NCBI GenBank assembly: GCA_027475525.1
Contig: JAMWFC010000138.1
Location: 125,924-189,923, forward strand
Reading direction: 5' to 3'
From: Macrolepiota albuminosa
Taxonomy: Eukaryota; Basidiomycota; Agaricomycetes; Agaricales; Agaricaceae
DNA: 64,000 nt
Shown here: piece after piece, positions 1-11,166 of the stretch
Numbering within the stretch: the stretch's first letter is position 1
Layout of the letters: every line of letters starts with the position of its first letter
Notes under the pieces: generated by a model
Databases searched by the model: none
What the model was told of the DNA's origin: nothing
Seen by the model: only the letters and a program-made list of their open reading frames with translations
Made by a program: the position numbers and the translations under genes

Positions 1-280
1 AAAGAACCAGGGAACAGCTTGGTGGTGGTCTCGTTTGAACCTCCCAACTGACCTTCCTTCATTCTCTCCTTCAGCGTTTCCTTCCTTCTTCCCCCTCTCT
101 CCCCTCTAGGAGTCCGTTCCCGCTTGCAACACCTCAAAGCACCCCAGAATAACCACAACACAACTTCGCAATGTAAACAAAGTTGGTGTTCCAATAGATT
201 CTCCCCTTCGGATGGTGCTCACGACCAAGGCACCCTTTTAGGCTAGGGATGGAAACCATTCATCCATGTCTTTAGACGCA
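1..280. other. No gene seen; pyrimidine-rich stretch
   Basis: A C/T-rich tract at about 50-110 ends in CTAG and could be a splice acceptor of a gene that starts outside the window. No coding exon with recognisable similarity follows it. Nothing else is supported here. Confidence 0.4.
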
Positions 281-470
281 GCGCACTATAGGTGGGTCGC
301 ATTTACTGTAGGTCAAACGGATCAAGATTTTGGGGTTTGTGGACTTGAAAGACGCCTGATTACCCCAGTTTTCTGATTTGTTCACAAGGCGGTTGCATTT
401 CTCTAACCGGATTCATATAATAATACCTTACCCGATGTTGTGTTGGTCAACACTCTAAAATGCATGCATG
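281..470 (-). repeat. Dispersed repeat, copy 1 (inverted relative to 41021-41235)
   Basis: Read on the minus strand, this stretch matches the plus strand at 41021-41235 over almost its whole length with scattered substitutions and small indels. Shared blocks include TGTTGACCAACACA, AACCGCCTTGTGAAC, CAGAAAACTGGGG, GTCCACAAACC and AAATCTTGATCCG. One end carries a short palindrome around TGTTGGTCAACA. No coding potential is conserved between the copies. It is probably an old non-coding mobile or MITE-like element. Confidence 0.75.
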
Positions 471-707
471 TCACTATTTGTCATGATTGCCGTTGCTGTG
501 CAGCGAAAAAAGTAAGAGTCCAGTCAGGGCGTGTACTGAATAACAGGCAGCTATCGTGGCAAGACGCTGCCGCCCTCCCACCTTTATGGGCCGCATATAA
601 ACGAGTCGGGGTATGCAGAGATGACAACATTATGAACTTTCTCGCAAAACTGCACTGATAAGCACGACATGCAATTTCTCCCACCCCCCCCCCTCCGTCA
701 GCTAATT

Positions 708-2710
708 CTACGCTGAAGTTGGTGGCGACCACCACATCCAGAACAACGACTTGAAAATGAAGGAAGGACGGATCAAATCTATCGCGGGCCTGAGCCCGCA
801 CGAAACATCTTCAAAAACCTTGAACGATTCGCCGTCCTACAATGATAAACATAAAAACAATAAAATTGACGGGGCGAGTTGGAAAGAAACAAAAATGCTT
901 ACATGGGACACAAGGTTCAGCACAAATGCCCAATACTTTCTAAACGTCGCTCCAAATGCCAGTGTTTCACCTGGCTGAGGGACGGTGCTGTCGTACCCAT
1001 AATCCAGCATGCGATTAACATCGAACATGCCTTTGTCTATAGGGAAAGCGCGCTTGAAGTAAGAGTGAGAAAAGCCTCGCGGCAATTCGGCGTGTCCCGC
1101 GGCCGGTTTGAGCGCTTGGTGTAGCGTAGAATTAAGAACGGCTGCATTGAAGAGAAGTTTGCTAACACCCTGACCAAAGACCGGATTTACGCCTATTACG
1201 GAGGAAGCGTGTGTCAGAGTGATTGACAGCGAGTCAAGAAAGAGAATGTCGATATTTACGTACGCATTAAGGAATCGCCAACGGCAATGAAGTTGTTTGG
1301 AACTGGTTTAAACGCATAATCGATCCACTGGCAACTCGTCTGTGCAACAGATACATGGTCAGGCTAATCCAGCCCCTTTTGATCCGCCCCCTAAGTCATA
1401 CCAATGTGTAGCTGTTCCATTTAAGAGGTTCGTCAAGCAAGCCTGTGCCTTCTCCAACAACTCGCAGGATCTCAAAGAACCATTCGTCTCGACTGCGGTG
1501 CTTTTCTGGAATAGCTTTGGCGGTCGATTGACGACCTAGATCAGCAAACTGGGCTATGGTTGCAGGACAAGTGTCAAGATCCCATCCAGAATATATGAGG
1601 AGCACTGAAAAGAGATAAAGATATAACAGGGAATTTGTGAGAATTTGACTGGTTTGTACGTACAGTGATCCCCGTCGATTCTCTGGTACCCGAAAAGATC
1701 TTTTCCCGTTTCAGCTGTTGGAATAACGAGTCCAATGATAGTACAAGCACCCCAGCGTCCAAAGTCCCGATGGTGTTTAGGTAGTGATCTCGCCACTTCC
1801 TCCTGCGTTTCAGGCGATAATTTGATAGACGTGCTGTGGTATCTGATTTTCGGGTTGTATGATGTGCGTTCATAGGGTCCCCATTTATTGGAGGCCGTGG
1901 ACAACAACTTGCTACCAATAGAAGAAGAACCGGAACAGTCTACGAACAGTGCGCACGGGACCATTGTTAGACCCGTTGTTGGACTCTGGGTGGCTGGACG
2001 GAAAGAGACTGAGCGGATTGCAGTCCCGTCGGACGAAGCTTCGACACCGGTTACGGTTCCCTGGATAAGTTGAAGCTTGTCCCCACAAGACTCGATTGAT
2101 AGACGTCGAACGAGAGTCTCAACACTAGAAAAGGACATGAATTAGGGTCGACTGGAAAGTATACCAGTGAGATCCATGCTTACGAAGACCGTGAGCCGGT
2201 AATAGTGTCCCCAATCTTCAACCCCAGATCTCCAAAGTACGAGAGTCCCACCCACTGTCTCATGAACCTTGGAGAAATGTAAACGTCACTCTTAGAAGCC
2301 TCCTCCTGGAAAGTTGGAAACAATTTGCGCAGAATTGCCGTTCCCCCGGAGCGAATGACGTGAAAATGGGCGCGTTGTGGCACCCTTCCCTCGAGAGTGA
2401 TGGCAGGGTCAGGCTCGATTATGACAATCTTCTCGAAGTGGTCCTTTAGGACTCTTGCGGTGACATAGCCGGCTAAGCTGAGGACACCCGTATCAGTCAC
2501 AGGGAAAAGTAAAAGAGGGGGGATGGAAAAGCACCTTCCACCAGCTATCACTCCGACCCCTTGGACTTTCTCTCGGGGAGGCGCTCTACCCAAAAATTCG
2601 AGGTCATCGACGACAGTAGTCTTGTGAAGCAAATGGCGTCGAAGAACCATCCATAGCAATTTGTGCGCAACATAGGCAGAGAGTGCTGCCCAAAGGATCA
2701 CCCAGCCCAT
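708..2710 (-). CDS. FAD-dependent monooxygenase, intact copy A
   Basis: Predicted group A flavin monooxygenase or epoxidase of 542 residues. It uses FAD to oxidise an unknown, probably hydrophobic, substrate and is likely membrane-bound through an N-terminal hydrophobic helix (residues 2-22). Seven exons join cleanly (2710-2535, 2477-2184, 2124-1664, 1604-1402, 1339-1264, 1192-903, 836-708), sum to 1629 bases, and contain no internal stop. Seen motifs: the dinucleotide-binding GGSLAGYVTARV, split by intron 1; RVPQRAHFH, typical of this monooxygenase group; a central LFVDCSG; and NNFIAVGDS, the FAD-contacting GD motif. The C-terminus ends in a Trp-rich block, FKSLFWMWWSPP. Three relatives lie in this window (4298-5330, 42302-44289, 45371-47168), and this is the only one without frame breaks. 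The start is the ATG just before the hydrophobic helix; upstream codons are also open. The substrate is unknown. Confidence 0.85.
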
Positions 2711-4297
2711 TCGATCTGAGTTTAGATGAAGAAATACGCTTCCAAAGAGGCCCTGGGGGAGATGATTCGAGTGCCTATGTCCCAGTGGAAGGCAGCTTAT
2801 ATGTGATCGGTGAGAAGCAAGCAGGTTGAAAGTCCGGCATGGAAAATTTTTCAAGCAGCGCACTTGAAAGATCCTCTTGTGGACAAAAACAATCAAGAAG
2901 CCTTGCCATCTCGCCCGCGGCAACCCATGAGGAATTATGTAATGTGGGGCTTACTTAGCTGTTCCCACACTCACATGGAACCAAAACCAAAACCAGCAAG
3001 CTGAGCAAGCCTCTAAGCCTCTGCGCAATTGCTGAGGTGGAACCATGGACCTTCCCAGTGATCTAAGTACTGCCGAATCGTTCCATGGCTTTATTCCATA
3101 GGTCTGCCCTTTGAACATAGACAGGGCGGCGGTCGAGCGGTTATACCCGCCTCCGTGAGTCAGCCAGATGACCAAGTGTCCGTTCTCAACGGACTGCTTC
3201 GTGACAACTAAACAGATGGCATAGCTTCAATCAGACCTGGAAGGTAGGTGACGTTGCTTTATCCGGGTCACCCCCCGTCACCGGGGGCCCAAGGAGCTGA
3301 GGAACCGGAGTGTGTGCGCGATGTGTTGGTCTCCGCCGCTGCCATTGTTTCATGTGCCCTATATATGCACCCACGCCAGGTGCTCTAACACCAGATGCAT
3401 GTCACAGCCATAATTTCTTTTAATCAATCAACGGGTAGTTGCCTTCATCGCTAATGGGCCTGTTTAACCAAATAAGGATTATTCCCAAATTCAAGTTGGC
3501 AGATCTTTTGAAAATGCGGGGCGCCATGCCTGTGTGTTTACGTCACTCTGCCGCTATCGAGATCGAAAGCGGGTACATTTTTAGGTCACTGAAAGTCACT
3601 TCGGTCACATTCTAGTCTTGAACCACTGATGGTCTCAGAGTTGGACATCCATCTCTTCGAAGATTGGTACCCTGAAGACCCAACCCCGATCTAAACCATA
3701 ACATCCTCAACGGGCTATTTATTTGTGCTGAGTAAGGCGACCCGCGCGAGGCCTGCCAACATTGACGATGGCTTTTGTTGCTGTTGGTTTTCTAGCTTCG
3801 ATCACGGTGGCAATAATGTGAGTAATGTGAGTGCTCATATACCCATTCTCAACCATTCTGGTCTTAAATATCTGCTCCTTCTGGTTGTGGTCCTGCCAAC
3901 CCCTGACGAAGATCCAAGTCATATCATGGCAAGCGGCAAAAAGAACTGTGCTATCCGTTGGATTCGAAAGTCCGCACCATGTAAACACGGGATACTTCGG
4001 CTTCGCTTGATTCCTCCTTGGCCTACGCCCATCCCTGTCATCAGTTGGCTTGAGCTATATTGCTGTTATCCCACACTCAGACTCCCTATACCTGAGGCCA
4101 CTTGGCACCTTGATCGCATATAATAGTGTGGGGAAACATGAATCAAGACAGGAATCAAGCGTCGTTACAACTGTGACCCTACAAGCGGAACGGCCCATAT
4201 TCCGTTAGCAGTTCCGAACTAAAACCCGACGTCAGATCCACCAGTCTTCTCAACCCGAGCCGAAAATCCAACAGCACGCAAAGCCCCATCCCCTTTA
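2711..4297. other. Intergenic, no gene recognised
   Basis: Several open frames of 60-130 codons exist on both strands (for example 3725-4123 plus, 2951-3175 minus). None shows a known motif, splice structure or codon pattern that separates it from chance. A GC-rich palindromic patch lies near 3266-3290. Confidence 0.5.
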
Positions 4298-5330
4298 TCT
4301 AGTTCTATGCTGACCCTGGTGGCAACCACCACATCCAGAACGATGACTTGGAAGGGCTCATCAAGTTGATAGAGGGCCTGTACCTGCTCAAAATGCTTTC
4401 AAGAACCTCGAACGGTTTCCCACCCTTCGTAGATGAACATATAAATAAGCATTGTCCAAATTAGCTGGAAAGAAAAACGCTTACATGGCAGCAAAAGTCT
4501 CCAATACTTTCTAAACACCGTTCCAAATGCCAGTGTTTCATCTGGTTGAGGAATGGTGCTGTCGTACTCATAATCCAGCATACGGTTAGCATCGAAAATG
4601 CCCTTGTCAATGGAGAAAGCGCGCTTGAAGTAAGAACGAGAGAATCCTTGCGGCAACTCGCCATGCTCTGCTGCCGATTTGAGCGCTTTGTACAGCGTAG
4701 AATTAAAACGGTGGCATTAAAGAGAACCTTGCTGACGCCATGGCCAAACATTGGGTTCACGCGTATCATGCAAGAAATGCTGTCAGATTGATGACGAGAG
4801 AGAGAGAAAAATTATAGAATCGCCAACGGATTGTTTAGAACTGGTTTAAACGCATAATCGATCCAATAGCAACTCGTCTGTTCACAGAACTGCACGATCA
4901 GATTCGTCTAACCCAAGTTCAATTTCCCCAAAGTATAACTGTTCCATTTAGCGGGTTCATCAAGCAAGTCCGTGCTCTCTCCAACAATCCGCGGTACCTC
5001 AAAGAACTACTCATCCCAGCAGCGGTACTTTTCTGGAATGACTTTGCCAACCGATTGACGACATAGGTCGGCAAACTGGGCCACGGTCGCAGGACAGGTG
5101 TCGGGATCCCTGATCAAGAATATTGAAGGAGCACTGAAAGGAGATAATATTATACAGAAGGAAATTTGTATGCCACCGCTCGATACGTACGGTGATCTCC
5201 ATTGATTCCCTGGTACCCGAAACAGTCTCTTCCAGTCTCAGCCGTTGAAGCAAAGGCTCCAAAGATAGTACAGTCATCCCATCGTCCAAACTACTGATGA
5301 TATTTGTTCGCTTCCCATGTTTTGGGGGCA
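4298..5330 (-). pseudogene. Truncated FAD monooxygenase, copy B (3' half only)
   Basis: Minus-strand sequence aligns with exons 3-7 of the intact gene at 708-2710, introns included. The best-preserved stretch, at 4655-4490, encodes a C-terminal exon with FSRSYFKRAFSIDKG and the following NRMLDYEYDST block. The final exon remnant is at about 4300-4440. Similarity stops inside exon 3 near 5330. The N-terminal half with both nucleotide-binding motifs is therefore missing, and several frame breaks are present. It appears to be a 5'-truncated, non-functional duplicate of its neighbour. Confidence 0.75.
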
Positions 5331-6012
5331 ATACGAACATTTTAGTAGAAAGTTGCTTTATGTGGCGACACTCCGATTCTATGCAATCTCCCCTGAGCCC
5401 CAGGAAGGGTGCGAATATTTCTGCAAGGATTTCGCTTTCTTTTTGATCCGGACTTCTCTTGTGGTACACATGAGCAATATCATCCGTTTAGCGTACCCAA
5501 ACGTTTCAACGATGGCCATACCTACAGCCATGCGATCGGAAATCATTGTCATCCATTCGTCATAAAGGTCACAGAGCGTGCTGTGACACCAAGTCAACCC
5601 AACCCTGTTGTATTCAACGCCGCATCACAGTAGCAGGTGAAATGGGATCAATCAATTCATTAGTTTGGATTGCAATCTTCTCAATCTTCGAGCTGCTCAC
5701 TCGGGTCTTTTGGCCGTTATGGAACACGACCGGACGCGATACAAAACAAGATCCCTAATGTGATTGCAGGTCAGGTTCAAATCGTGACGGTGCCTTGATT
5801 TGATTATATTTTTGATGTGTGCGATCATCCCATTGTGATTGTCAGCCCGCTCTACTTTGATTCACGAAAAATCGGCGGTAGGATTGCGCAATGTTCGCCG
5901 ATGGCATGAACTCCATTACAAGGCCGTATCGGACATGTGCACCATGGCTTCCTCAAGTGAATGAGCTATCTATGAATACTTCCTCCTAGAGCTTGCTTTC
6001 GGGTCCATGTAG
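5331..6012. other. Intergenic, no gene recognised
   Basis: Only short overlapping open frames on both strands and no recognisable family. The right end would hold the 3' untranslated region of the epimerase gene that ends at 6013. Confidence 0.5.
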
Positions 6013-7119
6013 TCACAATGGAATGAGTAACTGTGAACCCACCCACTTCTCTCCAGGTTGAAGCGTGTTCCACGATGAGACAAAACCAGGCTCAACACAA
6101 ACGTACTTCTCCCTAGTATGTCGAACCGAGAAGAAAAGAGGGGGATTGGAGGGAAATCGTCAATATCGCATTCGCTCAAGGGGGAGGGGGAGCAGATTTC
6201 TTACCATCCTCCTTCTTCTAAATCCCCAATCTTCGATCCCACCTCTGCGTGAGGGTTCCAAACAACAACATCCGGGAATCCACTCGTTTTGATGTCCAAC
6301 CCTCCCCCACCTTCCCCTTCCCATCTGACCTCATACGTACCAAGCGCACTCTTATATACCGAGTCCGTATGTGATTTGACATCCACCAATCCCTACTCTC
6401 AACTTGTTCCACTCCACCTTTCGCCTTATCGACATACGTTAGGTTAGTCAGCGGTGATATTGTAATGGTAGACGTGGGGGAGGCAGCAATATAATTGTGA
6501 AGAAGGGCTTGATGAACAAGAGGTGAAGATGCCGTAGCTGGATTCGTAACGTGTAGTTCAGTGGCGAGTTGGTATTGCGACAACGTCACAACGTATTCCA
6601 ACAGGAACAGCTGGCCGTACTTGGCCGCAACACCAGCACTCGGTTCAAGTACTAAGAAATAAAAAAGAGAGAAGTATATGATAAGCACCCTGGAGAGCAC
6701 GTTCAGGGGAAACAGTTCCCATCCCCCACGCACCGAATCTGACCGATACATTATCTTCCGATTCAGACACAACGCCTGCATACTCCCATTCCTCCGATCG
6801 TGCAAAACCATGGGATGAGAATGACCTATGCTCCTCTCTAGTTGCTCCACCAAAGAAAGGGAAAACAATTGGAATGCCCCCACGAATCTAGGCATGAAAT
6901 CCAGTGCCTGGCCAAAAGAATCCAAACAGAACTAACTGGCTTGCTACCATCCAACGCCGATTTGCTTGACAAGAAGAAACGCTCTTTGATCTCATCTTTC
7001 GATGCAGACGTTTCCGCCGACTTCCAAGAAATCACAGTAGCGCCAAAGTGCTTTATCTCAGCTGAGGCACCATTGGGCAGTTCGAGCGTAACCCTTCCGT
7101 TAGAATCGCTGACAGTCAT
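6013..7119 (-). CDS. Glucose-6-phosphate 1-epimerase (aldose-1-epimerase family)
   Basis: Interconverts the alpha and beta anomers of hexose-6-phosphates in the cytosol; orthologue of yeast YMR099C. Four exons (7119-6937, 6887-6734, 6651-6205, 6112-6013) give about 294 residues, the usual family length. Landmarks in order: ASAEIKHFGATVISW, SSKSALDGSKP, RGGIPIVFPFFGGAT, SHGFARSEEW with the conserved active-site histidine, LEYVVTLSQYQLATELHV, HNYIAASP, TDSVYK, VVVWNP, SKIGDLEEGGW, KYVCVEPGFV. The exon sum is 884 bases, one short of a whole frame. The break sits in the third exon near 6385-6395, beside a CCC run (GGG in the coding sense), where one extra G would restore the family sequence. This suggests a sequencing indel rather than decay, since everything else is well conserved. 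Confidence 0.85.
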
Positions 7120-7353
7120 GGTTGAGCAAGAGCAGTGATTGAAAGCAATGTCTCCGGGGATTCTCGATCCTGGACTCAATTGAGCCCCACACAACGGACA
7201 ACAAATGCATTAGGAGTCATTGGTACTCTGTACCGTACAGTAAGAAAAAGTAGAAGTCCGTAAGTCTAGAATGTACTTTTGTGGCATGTAAGGGTAAGTG
7301 GTACAGGTGGGTTTCTGCTCGGAATGCACGAATGATAAAGTTCATCATGGTCC

Positions 7354-8634
7354 TCAGGGAAAGAGCGATGATAGAATGCAATTTGCACTCAGAGAAAGAA
7401 TGGAACAGCATGTGCTCGCGTAGTCTGTCGCCAGAGGGTCGAGAAGATTGGCAGTGCTGCGCAAATTAATGGCAAGGTCAGCGAGATTCTCGATTGCATT
7501 CAAGAGGTCATCGATGAGACATTTTAGCTCATAAACAACTGAAGTGCACGGGTGAGGGGACACGGTGAAGATAATTCGCAATATGGACGTACTAGGGCCT
7601 AATATGGGACCAAGGGCAGGGATCTTGTAAATCAAGGTGTCAATCGACTCGAGAGTCTTTTTGAGCGCGTTGACGACTGGGATGTAACTGATGAGTGCAT
7701 AATTTGATAACCTTCTACGTATCACGCATACCATCCTTGAGGGCTGTCTCCAAGACGTTACCACGATCATAATTCGCAAGACCTTTCTTACTGCCGAGGG
7801 ATTTGAAAGTGCCAGTGAATAAATTGACCGTGGCTTGCAAGTCGCCTAGGCACCCAGCGGTTCCGGTCTGAAATACTTTGGTCGCCTAAACAAACCAAGG
7901 GGGTTGGTAACCATACAGTACAATAATGATCTTCGAAAAGGACTCATACAATGAACCCAGGGGAGCGCGATTGTTCTGCGTAAGTATCTCATCGTGTAAA
8001 CGCCAATTAGCTACGAGATGGATGATAGAAGGTAACTGATCGTTACTTACTCATAGCATCCCCATTCCTCACAATATCATTGCGCTGAAGGGTCAAAGTT
8101 GCGATAATGGCGTCTAAGTCAGGACTGTCCCTAGTAATAGACTTCCTCATGAGACCCATTCCCAAGCCAAATCCTTGTAGCAGGGCGTGTCGTTTGCTCA
8201 AAGTAGGCTTATGATAAGCATTTTGCACGTGGGTAGGCGAAGGCGGAGGAACATGTGCAGACGTCGCGTTATGTTTCACACCAGTAGGACGAGCGGTAAT
8301 TGTGGCATCGTGCGTATCAAGCTTCGTAACATTCTGAACGTGACCAGGGGGAGGGGCGTGAGCACGATTGTGGAGACGGTGGAGATGGGCGACGTCGGCA
8401 CCAGCAGTATGTTTCACAGCAGTAGCAGGACGAGCATGAGTTGTGGCGTGGTGCGAATCGAGCTTAGTACCATTCTGAGCGTGACGAGAGGATTAGATGG
8501 CCGCGATTGTGAAGACGATGGAGATAGACGAGATCGCCACGCGCATGAACGAGATCGGCGCGACGGACGGGAGTATACGCGCCATTTACAGAGGCAACGA
8601 GTGAGATGAAGGAAAGAGACGCGTAGAAATACAT
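7354..8634 (-). CDS. Predicted secreted protein with His/Asn-rich repeats, function unknown
   Basis: I do not recognise the family. The start at 8634 gives a clear signal peptide (MYFYASLSFISLVASVNGA). Two to three imperfect repeats follow, built of HLHRLHNRGH, a spacer, (V)QNxTKLDxHxAT and ARPxxxVKH. After that come LSKRHALLQGFGLGMGL and a hydrophobic, helical C-terminal part with a Cys-containing block (TGTAGCLGDLQATVNLFTG) and ALGPILGP. Several introns are evident (donor near 8052; a 55-base intron near 7590-7537). The first repeat changes frame near 8480-8500, and another junction near 7720 needs an unusually short intron, so the gene may be damaged or carry sequence errors. The layout (signal peptide, charged repeats, helical tail) resembles basidiomycete secreted or surface proteins. 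Confidence 0.5.
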
Positions 8635-8929
8635 GTCAGTGCTACAGAGCGTGTTCGTGTGCGTCCTAGATGTGTCGAGGAGTCTAGAGGAAGAGAGTTG
8701 AGGTTTAAGGTCAAGAGGCCTCAAAAATGCGGATTTAGCCTTTAAATCCTGGGGTTCCACAAAATGCTTACGTTATGGGCAAAGCTGAAAGTAAAATTTG
8801 CGTTGAACGTATATTATTTACACGAATGCAGACAAATATCGATCAGTGAGGTATTAGGTCCATGTGAGCAGTGGAAATAAAGTAGATGCCTCGTGAACGT
8901 TAGAGTTGGGGTGCGCAAGGACCCAGAAG

Positions 8930-9989
8930 TCAATCTCCAGATAGTGTGCAGCTCCCTCTCGTCCAAATCAAGGCTTGAAGCATTCGGATGAAGCGCGCGC
9001 GCGATTCTGGATATATGAAGGTAAAAAGAATGTCTTTGGTCTGCAATTTTGTCAGCTTCGTCTCTCATCTTTGATTGGGTGAACTCACAAAACAACGAAT
9101 GACGGCGACAGCCCACTCCCATTCCTGAGGGACATCGTCTTCAGGATCCTCATAGCCGCTGCTTCCGCTGGGGGATGCAACAGTTGGGTATACTTCATCG
9201 TCTTCTTCAGACGCTTTGCGCTTAGTTTTCCCGAATACTTTTGATTGGCGTTCATCCACTTTCAGCCACCGACGCCACGTTGCAATTTTCCGGCCATCGG
9301 TACCAAGATGCCGAAGAATACGGCGACAATGGACAATGTCCTTTTCTACATCACCCGTCCAGGATGATACGAGTCTTGCATTCGACAAGGATTTGTTTGT
9401 AGGGGTCGGGATGAATTCGGGATCCGCTGGTCGCATCATCAACCTAATCCATCGGCGCCGCCGAACCCATCCTCCTGAATTGAATTTCCCCGGATAGGGT
9501 CTCCACCTATACACGTATAACGCAATAGCTAATCTTTCAAATGTACTCAAACTGACCCTTTTTGTCGGAAACACCAGTTATACTGAAAACCGTCGTGCGA
9601 GCCTCCATTTCCCCCCATCTGGACAAGCCAGCATCTCGATACCCACATCCACGTCGGGTCAGGAAGTTGGAAATCCTTCAAGGTGTGGGGGGTGAACATA
9701 AGCCTACGGTCTTTGACGCCTGGTTTAAGAGCCAATGTAAATGGAGGGGATCGCCAGGGAGGAGAGATGATGCAGAATATCGAGTCGATCCAAAAAATGT
9801 GGCCTACCCAAAACCATCCAAAACTCAGTCGTCAATACATCTTGGCACTCACCCTCGCTGATTTTCATACAATATCGCCCACTTATAAGTATCCTTGTTA
9901 TAAACATCATCGTTGGGACGCTGTCGCGCATCTATGAATTCACAGCCTCGCTTCCCAATCATCCTCATACTGGGAATCAACGCTTCCAT
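8930..9989 (-). CDS. Peroxin/dysferlin (DysF) domain protein, Pex30/Spo73-like
   Basis: DysF-domain proteins act on peroxisomal, ER or prospore membranes; the closest fungal types are Pex30-like proteins, Spo73 and Mug65. The domain is split over several exons. YKWAILYENQRG precedes a GTGAGT intron, followed by a Pro/Phe-rich segment, LPDPTWMWVSRCW, HDGFQYNW, then GGWVRRRRWIRLMMRPA, the diagnostic DysF end. An acidic linker (EDPEDDVPQEWEWA) and a last exon ending in FTFIYPESRARF with stop at 8932-8930 complete it. The whole protein is roughly 300 residues. The chosen ATG at 9989 is uncertain because the frame stays open upstream towards 10130. It is divergent from the JAC1-like gene at 10460. 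Confidence 0.75.
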
Positions 9990-10459
9990 GTCTAAGCCGT
10001 TGAATTCGGGCAGCGATCGATCCCTAAGACGACACTCATCCTCACCTCCGATCCTCAGCAGGGCTTTCGATTCACTCGTTCCTTGCCTTCGAATTGACGT
10101 TGGGGGATGGTCTTAGCCTTTTAAACACTCTCAAAGGAACCTCTTGGACCCAGAAACGTTGCGAAGATGGTAATGATGCCAGTCTCCTCAGAGCTCGTCG
10201 GTTTTAGGACAGGAGGGGGTGGAACTGGGCTTTGCACTTCCGACATGGGCCAGAACTAGCATCAAGAGGCTGTACCTCGTCGAAAACGAGTGCCCAATTG
10301 GGCCTGAGACAACTTCAAGCTAGCGCTGATGTCAGGTCGAGCTGGAGTTTGGTGCTGTGGAGTGATTACGTAAGCATGGCGAATGAATTCTTTGCAAAAG
10401 CCTCATTACTGTACCTCGATTTGGCGCTTTTTCTTGACACCACGCCCTTGTTCGACACG
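9990..10459. other. Divergent intergenic region between the DysF gene and JAC1
   Basis: About 470 bases separate the start of the minus-strand DysF gene from the plus-strand JAC1-like gene and would hold both promoters. Part of it may be extra 5' coding sequence of the DysF gene. No clear promoter motif was identified. Confidence 0.4.
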
Positions 10460-11166
10460 ATGTTGTTGAGGCGTCTAACGACTTATCCCAAATCACTCAT
10501 CGGGAGGCGATGGACCTCATCGTTGACACGGACACCTTATCACACATTGCTGAATTGCCCGAGAACTCCAACCCATTTGTTGTGGATTTAAGGCTGTTGA
10601 AGACAAACTTTCTCCAAGCGCAGCGCAATGCTCATCCAGATGCTCGGACTAGACAAGAAGCATGTGTTACGTTGCTGCCCATTCGCATATTTCATATTCC
10701 TCACGATGCCGTTCGTAGAATGCGCAAGACAAGGCAACTGCCAACTCAGCAGAGATAAATAGGGCATACCAGACCCTCCTCTCTCCTCTTAAGCGGGCAG
10801 AGTACCTCCTTGCCATAAGAGGTTTGAGATCGGTGAGACGGCCAAGCTCGATGGCAGCCTAGACGCGTTGACAGTGCAAAACACGATATAGACCTCATCG
10901 TAGCGGTCATGGAGGCCAGGGAAGAGCTGGAGGATGCTCACGGAGGAAGAAGTGGATCTGTAGTGAAAGAAATAAAGGTACTTCTACTGTTTCTTGCAAT
11001 CGATTGACTTCACCTTTTCGGGATGTCCCACCCCAGAACGCATCCGAACTGAAGCTGAGGCGCTTGAGAGATATTTCGCGGGAGAAGATATGAGTCTGCC
11101 CTCCGTTCATGTGTCAGACTACGGTATTGGCAAGGTATTGAAGAGGCTGCAAAAGAACGCCCGTAA
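10460..11166 (+). CDS. JAC1: Mitochondrial J-protein co-chaperone Jac1/HscB-like, with frame breaks
   Basis: Jac1 delivers the Isu scaffold to mitochondrial Hsp70 for iron-sulfur cluster transfer. The N-terminus is an Arg-rich, amphipathic mitochondrial presequence (MLLRRLTTYPKSLIGRRW). J-domain landmarks follow: YHTLL, LPENSNPFVVDLRLLK, FLQAQRNAHPDA, a 56-base intron, then EINRAYQTLLSPLKRAEYLLA. The HscB C-terminal helical domain is seen as GETAKLDG, VMEAREELEDA, ALERYFAGED and VRLRYWQGIEEAAKERP before the stop at 11164-11166. Consecutive landmarks fall in different frames at about 10553, 10822 and 11090, each explainable by one base. The HPD motif itself is intact. Because conservation reaches the last codon, I favour a real gene with sequence errors or recent damage over an old pseudogene. 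Confidence 0.7.
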
